This document shows positions 31,992 to 44,084 of a stretch of DNA of 64,000 nucleotides, piece by piece; the stretch's first letter is position 1, and the number at the start of each line of letters is the position of its first letter. The stretch comes from Ficedula albicollis. Lineage: Eukaryota; Chordata; Aves; Passeriformes; Muscicapidae. Under the pieces are notes generated by a model, which worked only from the letters and a program-made list of their open reading frames with translations, was not told the DNA's origin and ran no database searches. The stretch covers positions 60,203,762 to 60,267,761 of the forward strand of contig NC_021677.1 in the NCBI RefSeq assembly GCF_000247815.1, written 5' to 3'. The translations under genes were made by a program, and so were the position numbers.

Positions 31992-32965
31992 TAGATTGGG
32001 AAAGGCCTTCGAGGTCACTGAGTCCAACTGTTAACCCAGCACTGCCAAGCCACCGTGTCCCCAAGTGCCACATCTACTAAACTTTTAAGTCCCTCCAGGG
32101 ATGGGGACCCACCCCATCACTGCCCCGGGCAGCCTGTCCAGGGCTGGAAAAGTCTTTTGGTGAAGAAATTTTTCCTACCATTCGATCTAAACCTCCCCTG
32201 GTGCAATTTGGGGTCATTTCCCCTTGTCCTGTCCCTGTTCCCTGTTCCCAGAGCCCGACCCCCCAGCTGTCCCCTCCTGTCAGAGAGTTGTGCAGAGCCA
32301 CAAGGTTCCCCCTGAGCCTCCTTTTCTCCAGGCTGAGCCCCTTCCCAGCTCCCTCAGCCTCTCCTGGTGCTCCAGACCCTTCCCAGCTCCATTCCCTTCC
32401 CTGGACACAGTCCATCCCCTCAGCATCTTCCTTGTTGTGGGAGGCAAAAATTGACCCCAGCACTGGAGGTGTGGCCTCACCAGTGCCCAGCACAGGGAAT
32501 GGTCACTGCCCTGCTCCTGCTGGACACACTATTGCTGACCCAGGCCAGGTGCTGTTGGCCTCCTGTCCACCTGGGCACTCCTGGGCTCATGTCCAGCCAC
32601 CGTTGACCAGCACCCCCAGTTCCTTTTCCAGCTTTCCAAACACTGTGCCCCAGCCTGTAGCTAGCAAGGGGCTGTTGGCCTCTTCCCCCCTGGGCACATC
32701 AGCTGATGTTCAGCTGCTGTCACCATCACCCCATAGGGGCTGTTGGCCTCTTGCCCCCCTGGGCACATCTGGGCTGATGTTCAGCTGCTGTCACCATCAC
32801 CCCAGGTCCTTTCCTGCTTTCCAGCCTCTCTGCCCCAGCCTGGAGCACTCCCTGGGGTTGTTGTGACCCAAGTGCAGGACCCAGCCCTTGGCCCTGTTGA
32901 ACCTCACACCACTGGGCTCAGCCCATGGACCCAGCCTGTGCAGATCCCTCCCAGAGCCTTCCGTG
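31992..32965 (-). mobile_element. Long CR1 LINE 3' fragment, about 970 bp
   Basis: It starts TTAGATTGGGAAAGGCCTTC (3' end) and continues through CCCTCCAGGGATGGGGACCC, GAGTTGTGCAGAGCCACAAG, CCTCCTTTTCTCCAGGCTGA, CTCTCCTGGTGCTCCAGACC, GAGGTGTGGCCTCACCAGTG, to GTTGTTGTGACCCAAGTGCA and TGTTGAACCTCACACCACTG. This is the longest CR1 piece in the window. It includes a duplicated block at about 32685-32815. The 221-codon + frame at 32201-32866 lies wholly inside it and is not a gene. Confidence 0.93.
32685..32815. repeat. Tandem duplication inside CR1, about 68-bp period
   Basis: The run GGGCTGTTGGCCTCTTNCCC through GCTGATGTTCAGCTGCTGTC and ACCATCACCCCA occurs twice, near 32670-32735 and 32738-32805. 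The second copy has a CTGGG insertion after CACAT. Such internal repeats are known in this part of CR1, so it may be ancient. Confidence 0.75.
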
Positions 32966-35900
32966 TGAAATGACTGAACCCCAATCCCAGAACCCCTCTG
33001 CAGGGAGCACAGCTGCCTGTACCCCACCAGAGCCCGTGGCTGGATGGGGTTGGTGCAAAGTTTTGTCCCTTGGATGCTGGAGAAGCCAAGAGGCAGCTGG
33101 GAGGGGAATCCCACTGTTGGGACAGTGCCTGGGGTGGCTCCAGCTGGGCAAACAGGCTGCCCTGGGTGCTGTGCCAGACCTGGTGGGACTGTGGCACCAG
33201 GAATGGAGCCTGAACACGTGCTGTGTGCCTGCAGACCTCCTCTGTGAGGACAGGGATATTTTCCTTTGTGGCCTGAGACTGTCAGCAGAGAAAAATACGT
33301 GATGTTTTCTGTACTGTCCTGGAGAAACAACAGCTCAATAAAATACTGCATGGAGCTAAGGAGTGGGGAGCAGGGGGCTGGGCTGGATTTGCATAAGGGC
33401 AGTGCAGGAATTTGGCTGCCAGGAGGGCAGGGGGAAGCAGGGGGCTATAGAATTCACTCTCTTGGTTGTGAATAGCACCAGGGGCTCCACGCTGAACTAC
33501 TGGGATGGAGCCATGGTGGGCCTGGGCATGCTTCCAGCACACTCTGCCACAGAGGAAATTCCTCCCTTCAGTAGTTTTGTCAGAGCAAAGAGGACAGGGC
33601 TGGGATCCTGATTGTCTGGGATGCTTGAGGAATCCATCTATATCATAATCTTTTTATTGTTTTTGCTGATTTAAATTTTTTTTCTTTTTTTTTTCCACAG
33701 AGCCTCTAATGGCATCAGATTAGGGACAGCACAGGGCACTCTGAAACAGGTTGTGTGCTGGCATTCAATCATTCTCTTGCTAAGATCACCTCCCTGATAC
33801 TTTTCTGCACTGAGTGGGAAGCTCAGAGCAGGCTCCTGCACCCTGAAATTATAATCTGGCTCCATCCTCTAGCAGTGCTGTGCCCCTGCTGCTCTCCTAC
33901 CCCATGAGCCAACTGTTGACCCCTTCACCCAACAGCCACTCGCTTTCCTTCTTCTTCTTTTTGTTTGCTTTGTACCCTTCTCTCATGGTCAGTCCACTTC
34001 CTTCACTCATCTGCTGCTCAGATTTTCATTTTCCACCTGGCTCCATGAGGTCTGGTGGCACAAGGAGTGTGACCCCTGCCACACTCAGAGGAGGTGTCAC
34101 TGTACCTTTCTGACATAATTTGTCACATATCTAGAATCAGGGTGGGGTCTGAAGGTTGGTTTTATGCTGCTGAGCTGGTGTGCTCTCCAAACAAATCCTG
34201 TGGGTGATAAAGCTCAAAGAGGCATTTATTTTACCTCTAGTATTCTATATATTAATGGACTTACTTGATGTGCCCAAAATATCTGGGTAGGAGTTTTGAT
34301 GTTTCAGTTTACTCGCATGTGAAAAATGCAGGGAATACTTTGGTTTATACCAGGACTTAGATGTCTCCAATTTTTTTCTAGGCAGGGACTCCATTTTTTA
34401 TGAGATCTTGGGCTACATCTCCAGCTGAACGCTGCAGCATCTCTGCTCTGCAACAGTGCTGCAGCTGGAGGCAAAGCAGGGCAGGGACTGCAAATCACAC
34501 TCAGTAAGTCAGGAGTGCAGAGATCTGAAAGACCTCGAGGTTTGGACTCCTGATTCCACTCAGGAATCCCTGACAGTTAAATCTGTTGAGCTCAGTTAAA
34601 CCCTTTCCTGTTTAATGAGCACCTGGAACACATGTCAGAGAACCCCAATAACGTATCCCACAGTTTATGGTTTCTTATCTTCCTTGTATCCCAGAGAATG
34701 CCAGCAAGCTGCTGTAGGATGAGATGGGCAATGTTGGGGTGGCAGCACTCTTTGGGTGTGAGATCAGGAAAGCTGTGAAACCTTTGTCCCTGTCTCCTCA
34801 AGGTGTGTATTTCTCAGGCTGAATTGGTGGGGGTTAAAAAAACCCCAACATTCCTGTTTGAATTTGGGCTGGTTTTAGGGATTTGTCTGCCTGTAAAACC
34901 ACGTGTCCTCATGCCATAGGTGCAATGCCAGAGGGTGGAAGTGATAACTACGAGTGTCCAGAGCAACTTTCACAGGTTTTGATCCCCCCTGTTCAGGAAT
35001 CTGATCTCTCTGTGTTGGGAAAGGCAAATCTGTGATGGTGAGCTGCTGTTTTCTCCATATGTAGGTCATAACTTGAGCAGGACTTGTCATTACTCTCAGA
35101 TTAAATGCTGCTACCATTCTTCTAGGATAACTCTGTTTTCCACCCATGTGCAAACCATCTGTTTCTTGTAAATTTGTGGATATGAACCGTGGCTGTTTGG
35201 ACAATTGATGTCTTTAAAAGATGTCTTGTTCTGTACGTCTCAATGAGATTTAAAAAATCAATCAAAGCCTGGAAACTATATATTTTCCCAACCCTAATGA
35301 ATGCGTGTCTCTAAGCAAAATTGCAGCTTGCATTATATTTTGAATTAATTGGCAAACAGTTACATAAAGAGATCATATTAAGGTCTCTGAAGAAGGAAGC
35401 TGGGTTAAGAATGAGCTTTCATCTCTAAATCTGCTTTTTCTGACTTTTTAAAAGCTTGATTTGTCAAGATGTAGTTGACTTCTGTTTTGTGTATAGATTT
35501 TCTGTCTTTGTTTTTCTTTTAAACAAAACATGTCAAGGGGAAGCCAATATAACATCAAAGCACTAAAATAAAGAGCTTTAAGGGAAGGAAAAGAGAGATG
35601 CTAAGATTAGGTGAAGGAGGGAAGGCAAAGGTGTGGAGGAGATATAAATCAAGTAAATAAAGACGTGGCAGTGAACTGCTCTAATGAGACACAAGGCTAA
35701 TTAAAGAAAAGGAACATATTTAATTATTCTCAGATATTTTACAAGGCACAAGAATGAGGTTAGCTGTAATCTCAGTCCTGCTGCAACTCCAAATTCCTTT
35801 TCTTTTGTTGTATTTTTTTTAATCTTCCCTTATGAAGGCACTGAAAGCCTCCCTGGATTCTGGCCTTGTGAGTCATGTGCTATTTTCCTGCTGTTCCAAG

Positions 35901-36062
35901 GTGTAGAAATGTTTTCCTGACCCTGCTTTCCACTTGATATTCAGGGAGCCATATCTGAGACCTGGGTCTCACACATGTTCTTGGATGAATCTTATTATTG
36001 TGGGCCAAACCATGAGTTCCCATTGATGCAAACTGACCTGAAAATGGAGTGCAAATAGCCCA
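32966..36062. other. Intergenic unique sequence; no gene seen
   Basis: GC-richer to about 33.6 kb, then AT-rich. It includes a T-rich patch at 33660-33700. The frames at 32797-33351 partly overlap CR1. The AT-rich block 35200-35830 has no recognised repeats and could also be regulatory, on weak grounds. Confidence 0.5.
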
Positions 36063-36470
36063 GTGGAGCTGGGGAAGGGTCTGGAGCACCAGGAGAGGCT
36101 GAGGGAGCTGGAAAGGGGCTCAGCCTGGAGAAAAGGAGGCTCAGGGGGGACCTTTTGGCTCTGCACAACTCCCTGGGTGCAGCCAGGTAGGGGCCAGGCT
36201 CTGCTCCCAGGGGACAAGGGACAGGACAAGGGGAAATGTCCTCAAGCTGTGCCAGAGGAGGTTTAGTTTGGATAGAAGGAAAATTCTTCACAGAAAGGGT
36301 TGTCCAGCCCTGGCACAGTGAGTGGTGGATCCCCATCCCTGGAGGGATTCCAAAGCCATGTGGATGTGGCACTTGAGGACAGGGTCAGTGGTGGCCTTGG
36401 CAGTGCTGGGGGAACACCTGGATTCCATGATCCTAGGAGGCTTTCCCAACCAAAATTAATTTTTGCTTCT
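36063..36470 (+). mobile_element. CR1 LINE 3' fragment
   Basis: GGAGCTGGGGAAGGGTCTGG, GCACCAGGAGAGGCTGAGGG, GGCTCAGCCTGGAGAAAAGG, CTGCACAACTCCCTG, TTTGGATAGAAGGAAAATTC, CCCATCCCTGGAGGGATTCC and TGGCACTTGAGGACAGGGTC are in CR1 sense order, ending near CCATGATCCTAGGAGGCTTT. It faces the next CR1 (36677-37015) in inverted orientation. Confidence 0.93.
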
Positions 36471-36676
36471 GTCACCTCCCACTGCTAGCAGTGTTCCTGT
36501 TTTTAAGCTGGAGCTGCAAAAAGCTCCTCAGCCACACTGAGAGGCCTCCAGCTCTCCTGTCCCCTGGTAAAGGCACCAAGGCACTCACCATGAGCTGGGG
36601 GTCCTGGCAACAAGGGCTGCAAGCTTGGCTTTGCAGCCCCTCATTCATCAGTGCCCAAATGGGGTCAAGCAGGTGT

Positions 36677-37015
36677 GTTAGAAGGGACCTAAAGCCCATC
36701 CAGTTCCACCCCCTGCCCAGGGCAGGGACAGCTTCCACTGCCCCTTGCTCAGAGCCCTGTCTGACCCAGCCTGGAACAACCCAGGGGCAGCCACAGCTTC
36801 TCTGGGCACCCTGTGCCAGGGTCTCACCACCCTCACAGGGAAGAATTCCTTCCCAATATCCCATCTAGTCCTGCTCTCAGGCAGTTTGAAGCCATTCCCT
36901 GTGTCCTGTCACTCCAAGCTTTTGTCCAAAGTCCCTCTCCCCCTCTTGCGCCCCTTTAAGAAGGGGAAGGCTGCAATAAGGTCACCCCTGAGCCTTCTCT
37001 TCTCCAGGCAATCTG
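36677..37015 (-). mobile_element. CR1 LINE 3' fragment
   Basis: GTTAGAAGGGACCTAAAGCC, TTCCACCCCCTGCCCAGGGC, CAGCCTGGAACAACCCAGGG, CACCCTGTGCCAGGGTCTCA, CTAGTCCTGCTCTCAGGCAG and CCTGAGCCTTCTCTTCTCCA are in reverse-complement CR1 order. Confidence 0.93.
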
Positions 37016-38296
37016 GAGAGGAGGATCTTGGTCTGCCTGACATGAAAAGGAAGCAATTCTTGGAGATGAAATCAGGCCCATTCCCACCCAAAGCTGGGGG
37101 CACATGGCACACAGGAAGTGCCTCTGCAGAAGTTAATGCCAAACCTGCTGTGGCTTTCCGTGCTCCCGATATTGCCAACCTGTTTTAGTCATCACCAAAA
37201 AAGAAAAACTCTGTGACAGGTCCAGCTTTCAGACACGATGCCCTTCTCCCCCACCAGATTCCTCACCCCCTCCTCCTCCTCCTCCTTCCCAACCATTCCC
37301 CTCATCCTCCCAAGAAACCTTGTGCAGGCTCTCCTCTCGCGCCGCCTTGGCACCGCACGAGAATCCTCGCAGCCAGAGGAGAGAAAGGGAGAAATCCTGA
37401 AAGCCAAGCTTCTCCCAGCAGGCTGGCACCACTGCTCCGGCTTTCATCCACAGGAGCAGCGTGCCAGCCTCACACCAGCACAAACAGATGTGACTCCAGA
37501 GCTCTGGGTGGCCAATGAAAGGGGCACTGCTCGCTCTGAAAGCTGCCAAAATGCACCAGCCACAGGATTTTCCACTGGGACAGAAGGTTTTCTCAGAGCT
37601 CTGCTTCAAGGTGCCTGGATTTGGGGTTGGCTTATTGATTTATTTCCCCTTTTCTTTTGTGCCCTGATATCATTCCCAGGTTCAGCAGGCGATTCCTGGC
37701 TCAGGAGGATGTTATCAGACCAGGTTAAGTGCACGGTGAGGCTGCTCTATATACACAGGGCAGGGATGGATGATGGATGGATGGATGGATGGATGGATGA
37801 TTGGATGGATGGATGGATGGAGTGAAATGGAATTCCACATGCCCCAGGAGTTCATGTGTATTGAAAACTTGTGCAACAGATAAAGTGTATTTTAATTTTC
37901 AGCAAAGCAGCCCATTTTCCTGCCATTTGAGATACATAAAGCAGTGAAATACATACAATTCTGTACACTCTGCTGAATCAGAAAAAGGAGGTGCTTAGTT
38001 GACAAAACCACTTAATCCAGACATCTACAAGGGAAATCATGTAAGTCCAACGATGCTTAGTGGCAATGAGTGCCACTTAACAGGGATTGCACTTCTGCTT
38101 AACTGGGACACCTCCAGGTGATTTAGGAGGCTTAGCAGAACGGGGTGAGCAATTTGCAGGCTGTATTCTTCCAAACACCACATCCCTTTTTCTCACATGC
38201 AAAAGAATTTCCCCAAATGCCCTGCAATGTTTGGGGTGGTATTTGCTCCTTAGAATTTTGCAAAGGCTTCCTAAGGGCAGCTCCTGGCATGACCTG
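37016..38296. other. Intergenic; GC-rich patch and GATG microsatellite
   Basis: A CCTCCTCCTCC run lies at 37263-37287 and a GGAT repeat at 37765-37821. The 195-codon frame at 37238-37825 ends in the microsatellite and is not supported. Confidence 0.5.
37765..37821. repeat. (GGAT)n microsatellite
   Basis: About 13 GGAT/GATG tetramers with one GATT interruption. Confidence 0.95.
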
Positions 38297-38482
38297 TGAG
38301 GGTGGTGGGTGCCCAGAGAAGCTGTGGCTGCCCCTGGATCCCTGGAAGTGTCCCAGGCCAGGTGGGATGAGGCTTGGAGCAGCCTGGGATAGTGGAAGGT
38401 GTCCTGTCCATGGCAGGGGGTGGAACTGGGTGGTCTTTAAGGGCCCCTTCCACACAAAACCATTCTGGAATTCTGTGTATTG
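38297..38482 (+). mobile_element. CR1 LINE 3' end
   Basis: GTGAGGGTGGTGGGTGCCCA, GAGAAGCTGTGGCTGCCCCT, GATAGTGGAAGGTGTCCTGT, CCATGGCAGGGGGTGGAACT and CCCCTTCCACACAAAACCAT, then TCTGGAATTCTGTGTA, is a sense-oriented CR1 3' terminus. Confidence 0.93.
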
Positions 38483-39735
38483 GTAAAATAAGAAATCACT
38501 GCTTGCTCATGAGTCTGAGCTGAGAATTTTCCACAGAGGACTGGCCAAATTATTGGAAGACAAGATCTACTGTGATCAACTGTCCTGACACCTGGCTGAT
38601 TTTAGAATGCAACCCTGAAGTCTCTCCATCAGGCCCATCAATGTTTGGTTGCAATAAAATTCAGCTTTTCTCATGGCAGTGTGGTGGGTTTCACATGTGC
38701 AGAACCAGCACAGGTAGAAGCCACAAAATTGTCTCCCCTCCTCTGTGATGCCTCAAGCTTTAGATCAGAGATTAAATCCCTTCAGACCCAGGAGCCTTGT
38801 GCCAGGGTGAGAGAAGCAGCAGCTCTTCACTGATGAATCCTGCTGGGAAGAAATGATGTAGCTGAACTGTGTTCTTCAGAACAGGAGCATTTTTGTTTGA
38901 AACATTCTGGAGGGTTTTTGGACTAACCTGGCTTGAAAAGCTGGGCACACCACGATCTCCTTTGGCTCTATTTCACCAGCTTTCACTTTTACTGCTTGAG
39001 GGCTCCAATGGCATTGGAAGTCCTGCTCCACAAAGAAAATATATGCTGAGAAGCTGTTTCCTAAATAACTTGGGATTTGGATGGACTGAACAGACAACCA
39101 AAAGCAAGTGGTATTATCCCCATTCTGTGCAGGGAAAGCTGCACCTTGGAGGGATTAAACAAGTTCTTCAAAACTCAGAAGCAGGATCAGGACTTGAACT
39201 CTGGTGACTTTGCTGCCCAGTCCCATCTTAGCTGTGAGTTCTGCTCCCTCCTGAGACAAGGAATGCTCAGGGTAAGATTAGGCTCAGACTGGGAAGCAAA
39301 CCCAATGCTGAGGCGTCTGACAAGATGTTCTTGTGAATTTTTAATCGTTGGCTGTGTGGACCTGTGTGTAAGGCAATAACCTGAGGAATTCTGTCCTACA
39401 TTTTGGAAACTTGTAGCTTTGCAGCTCTTGGAATGAGTCTCGAGTGAAAAATCTGCTCTGCTGCTTGTCTTCTACCATGTTCCCTCTAGATAAAGCTTTA
39501 AATCTGTGAACTTAGTAGCTGTTATTCCAGGAATTTTTCCTTGAAACCAACTGACAGTACGCCTAATATTTGGCTAGAAAAAAATCTTTTCTGGAAAAGA
39601 TTAAGATGGTGCAATCTGATTTCAAATTGGTTGTTGCCCATTCCCATGTTATACAAATATATACACATATCCTCTGCGATTTTAACACCAGAAAAAAAGG
39701 TCAACATTTAGCTAGTCCCTTACAAAATAACTTTG

Positions 39736-39843
39736 AATCTTGAGCAGCTTGAAGATAAAAATTACTTTTTTTATTTTTTTTTTTTTTTTTTTTTAATCTT
39801 GAGCAGCTTGAAGATAAAAATTACTTTTTTTTTTTTTTTTTTT
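39736..39843. repeat. 59-bp tandem duplication with poly-T
   Basis: AATCTTGAGCAGCTTGAAGA plus TAAAAATTAC and a T-run occurs at 39736 and again at 39795. The copies differ only in poly-T length and one A in the first T-run. Confidence 0.9.
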
Positions 39844-40095
39844 GTAAATTTGGTTCATAGGTATTAGTTTTTCTTAGAGCTACCAGTGTGAGTTTAATTC
39901 CAGGGAACAAGAACTTAGTTGTTCTTGCTTAGTTGTTTACAAAAGCACACAAAATGAAAGTGGGAGCAAATGGAGAGCTTTTCTTTTCTCTTAAGGAAAG
40001 GTGAGAAAAGCCGCAGTTAAAGGTAATTCCTATTTTTCCTATGAAATTAGATCCACATTGTATAACCTTGCCTCCTGTTCTTTTATTCACCTCAA

Positions 40096-40215
40096 ACTTG
40101 AAATGTTTCTTAAGGTCTGTCCAGTGGGAGGTGAAGTCCATACTTCTAGACAAGGACTTGAAGTGTTTCTTAAGGTCTGTCCAGTGGGAGGTGAAGTCCA
40201 TACTTCTAGACAAGG
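40096..40215. repeat. 60-bp tandem duplication
   Basis: ACTTGAAATGTTTCTTAAGG through CTTCTAGACAAGG (40096-40155) repeats at 40156-40215 with one visible substitution (AAATG to AAGTG). Confidence 0.93.
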
Positions 40216-40899
40216 ATTTTTACTTTGACTGGTATGTCTTAGGGGCTCTGCTGCTGAAAAAGAAGGAAAAGTCAAATTTTTGTGCATTGCAGTCTGTAAA
40301 TTCTTGCTCTGCAGTCAGCTGTCTTCACAGCTGGCACATACAAAGCAAATGCTGATGGTTTCTGTGACTTTACTTTGCCCCTTGGGAGAAGTCAGGAGCT
40401 GGGCCTGGCTATCAATCCTTTAAAATTGAGTCTAATTGTGAAATTGTGAGGAGAAATAACTTGGAAAATTCAGGAGCTGATCTGTTGAAAGTCAGCTATG
40501 AAAGAGGAAGTTTTTAAAAAAGGAGCAGAATTTTCCATGGATTGTATGAGCTATAATTGTTGATTTAACCCTTTCTTTAGGAGTGGTGTGAGTTGTTTCA
40601 TCTACCACCCATGAATGGAGATCTGAGAGACAGCAGCTATCCAGGGCTGGGAGCAGGAAAATAAATCAGTAAGGATGAATAGCTCAGAATGATTTTCATG
40701 AGCTGCTTGGCAGGGAGGGAACCTGAACTGGATGTTGATTCACCAGAAGGATGTGGAGACCCCTCATGGGACTGGAGCCACCAAGGGAAGGAATCTCACA
40801 GCCCAACTCTCCCCTCTATTTTCAGCCTTTTTGTGACTGGACCAGTCAGAGCAAAGTTATTCAAACCATGTGATGTGAGCACATTTTGGAGGGGTTTTT

Positions 40900-40985
40900 G
40901 GAGTGTCCTGTGCTGGGCCAGGAGTTGGACTTGATGATCCTTGTAGGTCCCTTCCAACCCAGGATATTCTGACTCTGTGATGATG
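40900..40985 (+). mobile_element. CR1 LINE 3' terminus, short
   Basis: GGAGTTGGACTTGATGATCC, TTGTAGGTCCCTTCCAACCC and AGGATATTCTGACTCTGTGA is the last part of CR1 in sense orientation. Confidence 0.9.
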
Positions 40986-43257
40986 ACATAACCCAGCTGC
41001 TGTGGACTTTGAAGGGCAGAAATATTCTGTATCCAGTGGCCAACTGATATGATGTTAAAGGTAAATGGAATGCAAAGGAAGGGGTTGCACATGGGTGGCT
41101 TGACTGTCATCTGAAAACTGCGGGTTTTCCTACCCTTGGGTGGAATTAGTCCTGATTTCCACAAGGAAGGGAAAGACAGAGGTGCTCCTGTACAAAACTC
41201 AACACACATGTTCCAGTCCTTGTGCAGCACCAGGGAAAACTTCTATTGCACAGCAAATAGCATAACATGGAATTGGCATTTGGTTTAATAATCAAAACAA
41301 TGTTTTATCCCACAGTGGTCCCAATTCCACAGCTGACTGCATGGTCATTTAACAAATCTTTCACGAGCAGGGGATACCTGTAATAAAACTCTCCCTTTTC
41401 TCTCCCTTTTGCTGATGCTTTATGAATGAGACAAGCTGAGCAGTCAGAACACATGAACTCAAAATAACTTAAAATCCATTGCTCAAAAGAATCAACTGCT
41501 TCCCAAACCACGACAGCAAGAAGTTCCCCATTAGTCCAGAGAATTTTTTGGGGTGGGTTTGTTTGTTTGGTTGGGTTTTTTTGGTTTTTTTTTTTTTTTC
41601 TTTCATTTCTGTGCTGTTAATTTGAGCAGAAACTGTAATTAGATGTCAGTGGTCTTGTTCCCACAGAAATGAATGGCAGCATCTGGAGGGAGACAACCGT
41701 TCCAAATGCTTTTGGCTACCAGCTCCCCACCAGTCACCAGGACGGAGCAGGGGCCCGAATCCAGACTTCTGTCGGCCTGATTTTGTGTCTGTGCAGGCAC
41801 AACACTAAATCCAATATTCAAATGCCTTTCTGTGATGGGTGTAGCAGAGAGCACGTTCCAGACTTTCATGTTGCCTGCTCCTCCTGGGAGGCCAATCCCC
41901 ACTGAGTCTCTGGCTGGGATTGGATGACCAGAGCTCGGAAAAGCAGGGATGCTGGGCAAAGGTTTCTGCTGCATTTGGGGTTTTTTTCCCCCCCACCCTT
42001 TTCCATTTCGTTATCCACGTTGACAGCAACTGGGCTCTGCTTCCCCAGACAGGAGCAGGGCTGTGTTTGTAAACAGTAATTGAGTTAAAAGATGTTTTGT
42101 GTCAGAGCTGAGCTCGTTTCTTTCTCTGCTTTCTCTGCAGAAGGTTGGAGGTGTGCTGGTCTCTGCCTCGGAGCTGCAGGGCTCTACAAGGTCACACAGC
42201 TCCTTATCACCACCAAAATACATCCCAAACACACCTTCTGTGGGCCTTTATCACAATCTGCACCAGGGTGCTGAATTTTTATCAAACTCTCAGTCCCCTG
42301 AAGGAGAATCGTACTGGAAGCTGATAGTGCTCTCTGGGAGTAAACATTTCCATCCACCTTCCTGGTTAATTGAAATGGGATAAAATTCCTTTCTTCAGTT
42401 TTTTTAAACTTCTCTTTCTTGTTATGATCAGGAGGAGCTTGCAATCTTTCAGAAGCTTTTTCTGTCTGGCCTTCTCCTGCTTGGCACTGCAGCCTCACTC
42501 GATACTCTGTCTGACATCTACAGGTTCAGGACAAACATTTTGGCACTTTTCAGTGCCTTTTATTAAACTTCCATTAAACTTTTATTAAACTTACATTAAA
42601 CTTTTATTAAACTTTTTCACCATGCAAATCCAATTCTCTTGTTTTACCTGGCACACACTGATGAAAATGGAGTCTCCTCTGTACTTGCTGCAGTTCTCCA
42701 GGGCTGTGTCTTGTTTCTTTAAAATATGAAAAAGTAGGGGGAAGGAATTTAGACTTAAACTTTTTAGAGCTGCCTGGAAGATTTACAGGAACGGTTCCTG
42801 TGAGTCTCATGGGACTTGTGTCTCTAAACCCTTTCAAAACTCTCAAATCCCTGACTTCTGCTGTTGTGGAGGCATCAGTGATGGCCCAATAAATGAGGGG
42901 AATTGAGATTTACAGCTGAAGGGCTGTCTCAGACTTACTGTTGCATATAAAAGCAAATACAGTGTTTCTTCCCCAAAGCCAGGGTGCTTACCTTGAGTGC
43001 AGAATGAAAGTCTGAGCATTTACAAGAAAATCTGTTATTCAGCGTGGGAATTAAATTAAATTATTCATCCTTTAAGAAATACAGGATTGTCAGACTCTTC
43101 CTTCCTTGATAAGTTCAGCAATGCAGTGCTAAAGTAACTTCAGACTTGTGACATGGCTGAGGTCCAGTGACGTTTTTTCTCTGTTCATTGGACTCATTTT
43201 GCACTCACAAAAAAATTATATCCTGTGAGCAGCACTTCATATTGTTGGATTTAAAGA
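40986..43257. other. Intergenic unique sequence; no gene seen
   Basis: Contains a T/G homopolymer-rich patch at 41548-41600 and a short ATTAAACTT minisatellite at 42556-42614. Opposing open frames of about 100-144 codons have no family resemblance. Confidence 0.5.
42556..42614. repeat. CTTTTATTAAA / CTTCCATTAAA minisatellite
   Basis: Five consecutive 11-13-bp units alternating between TTTATTAAACT and CCATTAAACT / ACATTAAACT forms. Confidence 0.9.
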
Positions 43258-43421
43258 ATCATCACAGGAACATTTGAGTTGGGAAAGATCTCCAAGACCA
43301 TCAAGCCCAACCTTTGTCCCAGTCACCAGAGCACAGAGTGCCACATCCAGTCATTCCTTGGGCACCTCTGGGGTGGTGACTCCACCACCTCCCTGGGCAG
43401 CCCATTCCAGTGCTTAACAAC
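43258..43421 (-). mobile_element. CR1 LINE 3' fragment
   Basis: AATCATCACAGGAACATTTG, AGTTGGGAAAGATCTCCAAG, ACCATCAAGCCCAACC, and CCACCACCTCCCTGGGCAGC then CCATTCCAGTGCTTAACAAC is the reverse-complement CR1 3' end. A TAA microsatellite follows directly. Confidence 0.9.
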
Positions 43422-43480
43422 TAATAATAATAGTAATAATAATAGTAATAGTAATAATAATAGTAATAGTAATAGTAATA

Positions 43481-43541
<61 letters not shown>

Positions 43542-43569
43542 TAATAATGATAATAATAATAATAATAAT
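43422..43569. repeat. (TAA)n microsatellite, about 148 bp
   Basis: Imperfect TAA/TAG array with occasional GAT units, abutting the 5'-truncated end of the CR1 fragment at 43258-43421. The Asn-rich and Ile-rich frames across it are low-complexity artefacts. Confidence 0.95.
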
Positions 43570-44084
43570 TCTATTGCAAAATAGTTTTATTCCTGGATTT
43601 GCAACCACTAAAAATTTTTGTTTGCTTGTTAGAACTTGCCCTTTTTTCTCTTTGTCGAGGGCATGCTGGTAGTTCTCAGCTCTCATGGCACTCTAAATTT
43701 TTATGTTTGATTTTATTGCTTTACTTTCTGGTTGTTGCCTGTAGAGTGGCCACCCCAGAAATGCCTAATTGGCCTTTCTTCAGTCCCACTCAGCATTTGC
43801 ATTCTGCTGCTGCAATTTGGATTTCATTGTGCTCCCTTTATTTGGCTGTTCCTGTGCTCCAGTTTGGTGCTTTTCTAAGGTCAGTGATGGAAGTCTGAAG
43901 ATACCTGATCTTGATTTAATGATCCACCAGGTCACACGCAGGAGGAAGAGTATTCAATGATTTATTGGTTGTTAGGAGGCTAAGAGTATTCTTTTTGAAT
44001 TGTTCCCTTGTACAATTGTCATTGGGATCTGAGCTACCTTATTAGTGCTTTTACGCATCAGTGGTTATGGGTTTTTTGTTTTTG
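43570..44084. other. Intergenic sequence beside LTR copy C; no gene seen
   Basis: AT-rich with no recognised gene. It may include retroviral flank, but I cannot align it to the other LTR copies. Confidence 0.4.

Larger units (their letters stand above)
38483..40899. other. Intergenic unique sequence; no gene seen
   Basis: Contains two local tandem duplications (39736-39843 and 40096-40215) and several T-homopolymers. No exon or transposon was recognised. Confidence 0.5.

Noticed and set aside
32201..32866. 221-codon + strand open frame
   Set aside because: It lies wholly inside an antisense CR1 3' fragment, opposite to the CR1 coding direction.
37238..37825. 195-codon + strand open frame
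   Set aside because: It starts in a CCTCCTCC stretch and ends in the GGAT microsatellite, with no domain similarity.
43422..43569. Repeat arrays as CRISPR or structured arrays
   Set aside because: This and the other arrays are simple microsatellites or adjacent duplications with no unique spacers, in a vertebrate genome.
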